A DNA stretch of 58,845 bases from Lawsonibacter sp. Its GTDB lineage: Bacteria; Bacillota; Clostridia; Oscillospirales; Oscillospiraceae. Positions 8,824 to 14,890 of the stretch are shown here, piece after piece (the stretch's first letter is position 1; the number at the start of each line of letters is the position of its first letter). Both the position numbers and the translations under genes were made by a program. A model generated the notes under the pieces. That model did not search any database. It saw only the letters and a list, made by a program, of their open reading frames with translations, and was not told the DNA's origin. The DNA lies in contig JAAWHL010000003.1 in NCBI GenBank assembly GCA_022795855.1, positions 1 to 58,845 on the forward strand. Reading direction: 5' to 3'.

Positions 8824-9591
8824 ATGAATCAATCCTTTTATATCGGCGCGGTAGGCGCCCACCAGCAGCTGCGGCGGCTGAACGTCCACGCGGACAATAT
8901 CGCCAATGTGAACACCTTCGGCTTCAAGGCGGACCGGTCCCGCTTCACCGCCCTGATGTACCAGAATTTTCAGGGTGTGGAGGATGAGCTGCCCATGGGA
9001 GTGGGCGCCCGGCTTCTGATGACCACCACCGATTTCAGTCAGGGGGCGGTGTCCACCACGAACCGCCCGCTGGACTATATGATTGAGGGGGACGGGTTCT
9101 TCGGGCTGGCCGACCTGACCACGGGGGAGGTCACCCTCACCCGCTGCGGGGCCTTCTACAAGGCGCCCTACCAGCGCCCCTCCCAGGAGCTGGACGAGGA
9201 GGGCCAGCCCCTGGTGGACGAGAATGGGGACCCCCTGATGGAGACGGTGTGGTGCCTTTCCGACGGGGACGGCCGCTTTGTCCTCAGCCGGCAGGGCAGC
9301 CTGATTGAGGTGGACGACGTTACGGAGGAGCTCCCCATCGGCATTTTTGACTACAGCAATTACGACGGCATGGTGCAGCTGACGGACACCCGCTATCTGC
9401 CCGTGGACAAGAACGGCGAGCTGTGGGTGGGCTCGGGCAGCCTGGTCCGGGGCGTGCTGGAGATGTCCAACGCCGACCTGGCGGAGGAGCTGTCCAAGGT
9501 GATTGAATCCCAGCGGGCCTACGGGCTTGCACTGAAGATGGTGCAGACCTCGGACGAGATTGAGACCACAATCAACGGCCTGAGGAACTGA
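8824..9591 (+). CDS. Flagellar basal-body rod protein (FlgF/FlgG family, FlhP-like)
   Basis: Second rod/hook-family axial protein, 255 residues. It has the N-terminal signature (LNVHADNIANVNTFGFKAD), the hook-basal-body core (RPLDYMIEGDGFFGL, RQGSLIEV) and the C-terminal motif (MSNADLAEELSKVIESQRAY, ending DEIETTINGLRN). An insertion rich in acidic residues (SQELDEEGQPLVDENGDPL) interrupts the central domain. It starts 15 bases after the preceding paralogue. Confidence 0.92.
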   Translation: MNQSFYIGAVGAHQQLRRLNVHADNIANVNTFGFKADRSRFTALMYQNFQGVEDELPMGVGARLLMTTTDFSQGAVSTTNRPLDYMIEGDGFFGLADLTTGEVTLTRCGAFYKAPYQRPSQELDEEGQPLVDENGDPLMETVWCLSDGDGRFVLSRQGSLIEVDDVTEELPIGIFDYSNYDGMVQLTDTRYLPVDKNGELWVGSGSLVRGVLEMSNADLAEELSKVIESQRAYGLALKMVQTSDEIETTINGLRN

Positions 9592-9606
9592 TAGGGAGGA
9601 TTGAGA

Positions 9607-10233
9607 ATGGGAATCAAAAATTATGACGAGCTGAACTCCCTGGAGCTGGACACGCTGCGGGAGGTGGGCAGCATCGGCACCGGAAACGCGGCGACCGCGC
9701 TGTCCCAGATGCTCAGCCGCGAGGTGCGCATCACCATGCCCGAGGTGCGCATCATGGGCTATAACGAGGCCATCGAGTGGATTGGCGGCCCGGAGGAGAT
9801 TACCGCCGGCGTGCTGGTCAAGCTCAGCGGGCAGCTGACGGGGATTATGCTCTCCGTGCAGCAGCTGGATTTTGTCAACCTGGTGCTGGACAGCATCATG
9901 TCCAAGAAAATCGAGGATTACAGCCAGCTGACCGAGCTGGAGAACTCCGCCCTGGTGGAGGTGGGCAATATCATGATCTCCACCTTTATCAACGCGCTGA
10001 GCGGCCTGGCCGACATTGACATCAAGCTGACGGTGCCCGCCTTCACGGTGGACATGCAGGGCGCCATTCTGGCGGTGCCTATGGCTGAATACGGCGGTCA
10101 GTCCGACTATATCATGACAATCGGAGGCAACTTTGTCTGCGAGAACAAGCAGGTCCCCTGCCGCCTGCTCATGTCCCCCGACCTCCGGTCTTTGAATGTT
10201 TTATTAAGGAAACTAGGCGTGAGTAATGAGTGA
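9607..10233 (+). CDS. cheC: CheY-P phosphatase CheC
   Basis: Dephosphorylates CheY-P and binds CheD in Bacillus-type adaptation. About 208 residues. The ATG at 9607 is preferred over the in-frame TTG at 9601 because ATAGGGAGGA (9591-9600) sits at proper spacing. The family has two E-x2-N active-site motifs. The second is intact (ALVEVGNIM); in the first the sequence reads REVGSIGTGN, with Ser where Asn is expected. The last 8 bases overlap cheD. Confidence 0.94.
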   Translation: MGIKNYDELNSLELDTLREVGSIGTGNAATALSQMLSREVRITMPEVRIMGYNEAIEWIGGPEEITAGVLVKLSGQLTGIMLSVQQLDFVNLVLDSIMSKKIEDYSQLTELENSALVEVGNIMISTFINALSGLADIDIKLTVPAFTVDMQGAILAVPMAEYGGQSDYIMTIGGNFVCENKQVPCRLLMSPDLRSLNVLLRKLGVSNE

Positions 10234-10705
10234 TAAGCTGATTATTGGGATTGCAGATATGAAGATGGCCGCAGGCAGCGGAATGCTGGTCACCTATGCC
10301 CTGGGATCCTGTATTGGCATCTGCCTGTACGACCCGGTGATTAAGCTGGGAGCGATGGTGCATATCATGCTCCCGCTGAACATGGAGGCAGGGCGGAAAA
10401 ATACTATGAAATACGCGGACACCGGAATTAAGGAAACCCTGCGGCAGATGGAGGCCAAGGGAGCAAAGCGGTCGAGAATCACCGCCAAAATTGCCGGCGG
10501 GGCGAAAATGTTCGAGGACAGCGGCGGTTCCCTGGGGAACATCGGCCAGCGCAACATCGACAGCGTCCGCCTGAACCTGAAGAAGGAGGGCATCCGCCTG
10601 CTGAAGGAGGACGTGGGCGGCTCGGTGGCCCGGACGCTGCTGTTTGACGTGAGCAGCGGCCTGGGGTGCGTGCGCAGCTACGGCCGCCCGGAGATGATAA
10701 TTTGA
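10226..10705 (+). CDS. cheD: Chemoreceptor glutamine deamidase CheD
   Basis: Deamidates glutamines on chemoreceptors and is regulated by CheC. The 159-residue protein keeps the papain-like triad: C29 in YALGSCIG, H46 in AMVHIMLP and a Thr at T23. It also has the conserved IGQRNI segment. The ATG at 10226 lies inside the end of cheC, giving coupled translation, the usual cheC-cheD arrangement. Confidence 0.95.
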   Translation: MSDKLIIGIADMKMAAGSGMLVTYALGSCIGICLYDPVIKLGAMVHIMLPLNMEAGRKNTMKYADTGIKETLRQMEAKGAKRSRITAKIAGGAKMFEDSGGSLGNIGQRNIDSVRLNLKKEGIRLLKEDVGGSVARTLLFDVSSGLGCVRSYGRPEMII

Positions 10706-10735
10706 CCCGGCGCAAATAGAAGGGAGTGCTAGGAA

Positions 10736-11671
10736 ATGATGGAAGACAGCAAACAGGGGATCCTGCTGGAGTCTGGGACCAATGAGATTGAAATCATGAA
10801 ATTCACCATCGGCGGAAACCTGTACGGCATTAACGTGGCCAAGGTCCGCGAGATTATGATCTCCGCACCGGTCAAGCCCATGCCCCATGCCCATGCGGCT
10901 GTGGAGGGCATCTTCAAGCCCCGTGACACCGTGCTGACGGTGGTGGACCTGCCCAGCTATCTGGGCGTGGCCAGTGAGAAGAACCCCAAGGATATTTTCA
11001 TCATCACCAACTTCAACAAGATGTTCATCGCCTTCCGGGTACACGCGGTGGACCGCATCAGCCGGATTTCCTGGACCGACATCCAGAAGCCGGACAAGAC
11101 CGTCTCCGGCGGCACGGAGAGCATTGCCACCGGCATCGCCCAGTGCGACGGGGAGCTGGTCACCATTCTGGACTTTGAGCGCATCGTGGCGGAGATTGCA
11201 CCGGAGACCAGCATCCAGATTGCCGAGGTGGAGGGCCTGGGCCCCCGGGAGCGCAACGAGCGTCCCATCTGGGTGGCGGAGGATTCCATTCTGCTGAGCA
11301 AGATGATTGAGGACTCCCTGCGCAAGGCGAACTATGTCAATCTGCGCATGTTTTCCAACGGCCTGGAGCTGTGGGAGGCGCTGAGCGCCCTGCCCTCCGA
11401 GGGGGAACTGTTCAAGGACGTGGCTTTGATTATCACTGATATCGAGATGCCCCAGATGGACGGCCACCGCCTGACCAAGCTGGTGAAGGACCACACCCGG
11501 TTCAAGCAGGTTCCCCTGATTATTTTCTCCTCCCTCATCAGCGAGGAGATGCGCCGCAAGGGCCGGGACTTGGGCGCCGACGAGCAGCTGACCAAGCCGG
11601 AAATCGGCCATCTGGTGGATGTTATGGACCACCTGCTGCTGCATCAGAATAAGCAGGCCAACGCAGGCTAA
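10736..11671 (+). CDS. cheV: Chemotaxis coupling protein CheV (CheW-REC fusion)
   Basis: Couples receptors to CheA and acts in adaptation through its own phosphorylation. The N-terminal CheW domain (about residues 15-160) includes GGNLYGINVAKVREIM and EGIFKPRDTVLTVVDLPSYLG. The C-terminal receiver domain (about 178-305) has the acidic pair in VAEDS and the phosphoacceptor Asp in LIITDIEMPQMDG. Length 311 residues matches Bacillus CheV. AAGGGAGTGC (10720-10729) precedes the ATG; a second ATG follows immediately. Confidence 0.95.
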   Translation: MMEDSKQGILLESGTNEIEIMKFTIGGNLYGINVAKVREIMISAPVKPMPHAHAAVEGIFKPRDTVLTVVDLPSYLGVASEKNPKDIFIITNFNKMFIAFRVHAVDRISRISWTDIQKPDKTVSGGTESIATGIAQCDGELVTILDFERIVAEIAPETSIQIAEVEGLGPRERNERPIWVAEDSILLSKMIEDSLRKANYVNLRMFSNGLELWEALSALPSEGELFKDVALIITDIEMPQMDGHRLTKLVKDHTRFKQVPLIIFSSLISEEMRRKGRDLGADEQLTKPEIGHLVDVMDHLLLHQNKQANAG

Positions 11672-11696
11672 GTAAGAAAACGGGAGAGACTCGGTT

Positions 11697-13004
11697 ATGA
11701 GCGGTAAATACATCGTGCGGCAGCCCATCAAGGACGTTTCGGGGAATATTATCGGGAATGAAATCCTGTATCACGGCGCGAATCAGGCTTTCAGCAGCGA
11801 TACCTCGACCTCCAGCGCAGAATTTGCCGCCGCCAATACCATCTACAATTTTCTGACTCAGAACAGCGGAAAGTCGCTGAAGGGCGCCCTGAACTTTATG
11901 ACCTTCACCACCATGCTGCTGATGAAAAAGACCCCCCGCCTCTTTGACAAGGACGATCTGGTGATCCAGATTGATGACAGCGTGGTGATTCACCCCCTCT
12001 CCATGCACTTTGTGCAGCAGTATGCCTCGGAGGGGTACAAAATTGCGGTGAACGAGTTCCAGTTTGCCCCCCGGTATCTGTCGCTGCTGGACAATATCCA
12101 CTTCATCAAGGTCAGTATGAAGACGGCCAGCGAAATCACCATCCGCAACACCATTGAGATTGCCCACAGCATGAACATCAAGTGCATTGTGACCGGCATC
12201 GACTCCGAGGAGCGCTATGACCAGGCGGTGCGGCTGAAGGCCGACGGGCTGGAGGGCCCCTATGTGGCCGAACGCCTGACCACCAAGGCCCACAGCAGCT
12301 CCTATATCCAGAGCAACTTTTTCCAGCTGATGGTGGCCGTCACCCGGGACGAGCCGAATGTGGAGGAGATCGAGCGGATGATTGGGTCGGACGCCAGCCT
12401 GACCTACGGCCTGCTGAAGCTGGTGAACTCCGCCTACTTTGCCCTGCGCCACCCGGCCACTACCATCCGCCAGGCCGTGATGACCCTGGGGCTGGGGCAG
12501 CTGAAGCAGTGGATTTATCTGCTCAGCGCCAGCAACGCGGAGAACGAGACGGAGGCCGGCTCGGAGGAGTTCCTGAAGCGGTCCTTCATGCGGGCCAACT
12601 TCTGCAGCGAGCTGATGAACCATGCCAAGGATATGCCCATCTCCCGGTCGGAGGCCTATCTGATGGGGATGTTCTCCACCCTGAATTACCTGATTGACGC
12701 GCCCCTGGAGGAGATTCTGAGCGAGGTGCCGGTGGCCGAGGAGGTCAAGGCCGCCCTGCTCCGCCGGGAGGGCCGGTGCGGCCAGCTTTACGAGCTGGTG
12801 CTCAGCTACGAGTCGGCCAACTGGGAGCGGATTACCGTTCTGGCGGAGGAGCTGGGGATTCCGGACAATGTAATTACCAGCATTTACTTCATCTGCATGG
12901 AGAATGTGAACACTCTGTGGGAGCAGCTGACCAACCCCTATCCGCTGCAGGAGCCCGCTCCTGCGCCGGAGGAGGAGCCGGCCCAGGAGGCGCCCATGGC
13001 GTAA
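11697..13004 (+). CDS. EAL-HDOD signalling protein with degenerate EAL domain
   Basis: A 435-residue protein of the YuxH type: an EAL-like N-terminal half (about residues 1-200) and an HDOD domain (about 200-400, EEIERMIGSDASLTYGLLKL, ATTIRQAVMTLGLGQLKQWI). The EAL motif appears as NEIL. The family's metal and general-base motifs are not recognisable; for example TGIDSEER stands where AEGVE is expected. It is therefore probably not an active c-di-GMP phosphodiesterase and may instead bind a partner or ligand. The tail is Pro/Glu/Ala-rich. It is the last gene of the plus-strand operon, ending just before a strong terminator hairpin. Confidence 0.85.
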   Translation: MSGKYIVRQPIKDVSGNIIGNEILYHGANQAFSSDTSTSSAEFAAANTIYNFLTQNSGKSLKGALNFMTFTTMLLMKKTPRLFDKDDLVIQIDDSVVIHPLSMHFVQQYASEGYKIAVNEFQFAPRYLSLLDNIHFIKVSMKTASEITIRNTIEIAHSMNIKCIVTGIDSEERYDQAVRLKADGLEGPYVAERLTTKAHSSSYIQSNFFQLMVAVTRDEPNVEEIERMIGSDASLTYGLLKLVNSAYFALRHPATTIRQAVMTLGLGQLKQWIYLLSASNAENETEAGSEEFLKRSFMRANFCSELMNHAKDMPISRSEAYLMGMFSTLNYLIDAPLEEILSEVPVAEEVKAALLRREGRCGQLYELVLSYESANWERITVLAEELGIPDNVITSIYFICMENVNTLWEQLTNPYPLQEPAPAPEEEPAQEAPMA

Positions 13005-13011
13005 AAAGGAT

Positions 13012-13050
13012 AAAATCTCTGGCGGACGCCGCGCGTCTGCCAGAGATTTT
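13012..13050 (+). terminator. Terminator hairpin after the fliY-EAL/HDOD operon
   Basis: Two 17-base arms (13012-13028 and 13034-13050) pair with one G-U, around a 5-base loop. The left arm starts AAAATCTCTGGC and the right ends GCCAGAGATTTT. The A-run before and T-run after suit termination on both strands. Confidence 0.85.
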
Positions 13051-13086
13051 CCGTCGCAGATAAGCGCCTGCATTCGCAAGCGGAAA

Positions 13087-13192
13087 GGCGCCCCCAGGCG
13101 GCAAACGTCCGCCCTGGAGCGCCAAAGGGCCAAAGGGATTTTGGGGAGACGCTTTGACGGGATGGGCAGGGCCGCCGGAACCGGCGGCCCTG
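13087..13192. other. Two more hairpins in the convergent gap 13005-13203
   Basis: Beside the terminator, the gap between converging genes has a dyad at 13087-13123 (15-base arms, one mismatch) and a perfect 12-base stem at 13167-13192 (CAGGGCCGCCGG and its complement). The second is next to the stop of the minus-strand gene but has no T-run. No coding frame is seen here. Confidence 0.6.
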
Positions 13193-13203
13193 CGCAAAAC
13201 CGG

Positions 13204-13881
13204 CTACCTGCTGTGGTGGGGGGTCTCCATGACAATTTTGCAGGCCTGGAGCAGCTGAGCGGTGATGTCGCTGCTGAACTTCCCCTCGTACACAGTCAGG
13301 CGGGGAATCATGTCCCCGTGCTCCAGCACCACATACTTGGAGGGAAGGTGGTTCAAGGTCAGGGCCTTCACGTCCTCCAGACAGCGGTCGCACTGGCACA
13401 GGCCGAACATTTTGATGTATTTCGGCGCTTTCTCCTCCACCAGGACCTGCATCACGTTGATATAGCCGGGGCTCTTGGGGACGGCGAACACATGGGGCTC
13501 CTCCTGAGCGGGGGCTGCCTGCTGCACGGGGGCTGCCTCCTGAATGGGGGCCGCCGGCTGAGCGGGGGCCGCCTCCTGGGCGGGGGCCTCCGGCTGGACG
13601 GGGGGCTCCTCCTGGGCGGGAGCGGCCTGCTGTACGGAGACAGAGACGGCCTGCCCGGGGCCCAGCTCGTCCTCCAGCGCGTCCTCCAGGGCGTTCTTAA
13701 TCTGGACCGACACCGCGGCGTCGGGGGCCAGGGAGGAGATGATGGGGGGGACCGGGGCCGCAGGAGCGGCAGGGGCGGCGGGAGCGGCCTCGACGGTCTC
13801 CTCGGCGGGGAGCTCCTGCTTCTTGCTCAGCAGGTTCATCACCCGCGCAGTCTTGCTGGTCTTGCTGTCTTTGGATGCCAT
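13204..13881 (-). CDS. ComFB-domain protein with Pro/Ala-rich linker
   Basis: 225 residues: a basic N terminus, a long Pro/Ala/Gln-rich linker (about 28-130) and a C-terminal ComFB domain (about 135-222). The domain is recognised by FGLCQCDRCLEDVKALTLN followed by HLPSKYVV, matching the ComFB Cys pattern and the LALN-LPPxY-like motif. ComFB was named for the Bacillus comF operon; family members have been reported as cyclic-dinucleotide receptors, some affecting motility. AAGGAGAG precedes the ATG at 13881. The ParA gene lies 17 bases upstream, so the two form an operon. The linker suggests a tethered domain; its partner is unknown. Confidence 0.8.
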   Translation of the reverse strand: MASKDSKTSKTARVMNLLSKKQELPAEETVEAAPAAPAAPAAPVPPIISSLAPDAAVSVQIKNALEDALEDELGPGQAVSVSVQQAAPAQEEPPVQPEAPAQEAAPAQPAAPIQEAAPVQQAAPAQEEPHVFAVPKSPGYINVMQVLVEEKAPKYIKMFGLCQCDRCLEDVKALTLNHLPSKYVVLEHGDMIPRLTVYEGKFSSDITAQLLQACKIVMETPHHSR

Positions 13882-13898
13882 GTTATTCTCTCCTTACT

Positions 13899-14708
13899 TC
13901 AATTGAAAAATTGGGAATAGTATTTGGTCTTCAAGCCCTTGGGCCTTGGGAAGCGCTCGCCGGCCACCGCGTCCACAATGGACTGGAAGTCCTGGGCGGG
14001 ACGGGAGGAGGGCTGATAGGTGAGCACGCTCTGCCCGTGGGCGGGCGCCATGGCCACCCCCACCCCCCGGTGGATTTTGGCCTGAAACACCCGGCTGTCC
14101 AGCTGCTGGGCCACGTTCTCGGCCAGCTCCAGGATGTCCTTGGACAGGGTGAGGCGGGGATTGAACTTGTTGAGCAGGATGCCCAGCACCTTCAGGTCGG
14201 GGTTGAAGGAGGCGCGGACGGTTTCGATGGTCTCCTGAAGCTGCGTGATGCCCACCAGGCTGAGCACCTCCGCCTCCATGGGGACAATCAGCCCGGTGGA
14301 GGCCACATAGGCGTTGACGGTCAGCAGATTCAGGGCGGGGGGCGTGTCAATGATGACGAAGTCGTAGGAGTCCCGCACCGCCGAGAGCTTCTGGTTCAGC
14401 AGGAACTCCCGCCGGGGGGCGGTGAACTCCACCTCGGCGGCGGAGAGCATAATGTCCGATGGGATTACGTCTCCGTAGTCGGTGGCGGCGATGGCCTCCT
14501 CGATGGAGCAGGCGCCTTTGAGCATGTCGTACACGGTGCGCCCTGAGCCGATGTCCAGCCCCAGGGTAAAGCCCAGGTTGCCCTGCGGGTCCAGGTCCAC
14601 GCCCAGGACCCTGGCTCCCCGCTGGTTGAGGCCGCAGACCAGGGCGGAGGCGGTGGTGGTTTTTCCGACGCCGCCCTTCTGGTTGGTGACGGTGATGATT
14701 TGCGTCAA
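13899..14708 (-). CDS. ParA/Soj-family ATPase
   Basis: A 269-residue MinD/ParA ATPase that would position cargo by ATP-dependent dimer cycling. Deviant Walker A QKGGVGKTTTA is at residues 9-19, switch I DLDPQGNLGFTLG near 39 and Walker B/switch II VIIDTPPALNLL near 120. It lacks the N-terminal extension of FlhG and a MinD-like C-terminal amphipathic tail, so a Soj-like role is likelier. No ParB is nearby; the ComFB protein is its operon partner. The start is TTG at 14708 with GGGAGGG upstream. Possible cargoes are chemoreceptor arrays or flagella, by analogy with ParC; this is inference. Confidence 0.88.
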   Translation of the reverse strand: MTQIITVTNQKGGVGKTTTASALVCGLNQRGARVLGVDLDPQGNLGFTLGLDIGSGRTVYDMLKGACSIEEAIAATDYGDVIPSDIMLSAAEVEFTAPRREFLLNQKLSAVRDSYDFVIIDTPPALNLLTVNAYVASTGLIVPMEAEVLSLVGITQLQETIETVRASFNPDLKVLGILLNKFNPRLTLSKDILELAENVAQQLDSRVFQAKIHRGVGVAMAPAHGQSVLTYQPSSRPAQDFQSIVDAVAGERFPRPKGLKTKYYSQFFN

Positions 14709-14749
14709 GGTATATTCCCTCCCTAAAACAAAAACTTGGAGAAAACTCT

Positions 14750-14776
14750 TAAGTTTACTATACTACACGTCGATAA
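14750..14776 (+). promoter_or_regulatory. Sigma-28 promoter upstream of fliD
   Basis: TAAG at 14750-14753, a 15-base spacer and GTCGATAA at 14769-14776, close to the SigD/FliA consensus TAAA-N15-GCCGATAA. It points to fliD, whose ATG is at 14891. Confidence 0.75.
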
Positions 14777-14890
14777 AAAAAAACAGAGGTAGAATAAAAA
14801 AACCGCCAAAAAATTTTCATTTCTTTTGCGGCACTTCCGCCGCGGGCAGGAATGCTCTGCCCTGAACGAGCAAAGAAAGGGGCGATTCAC

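Noticed and set aside
13899-14708. ParA protein taken as FlhG
   Set aside because: Lacks the FlhG N-terminal FlhF-activating extension and lies away from flhA; the Walker A context is Soj-like.
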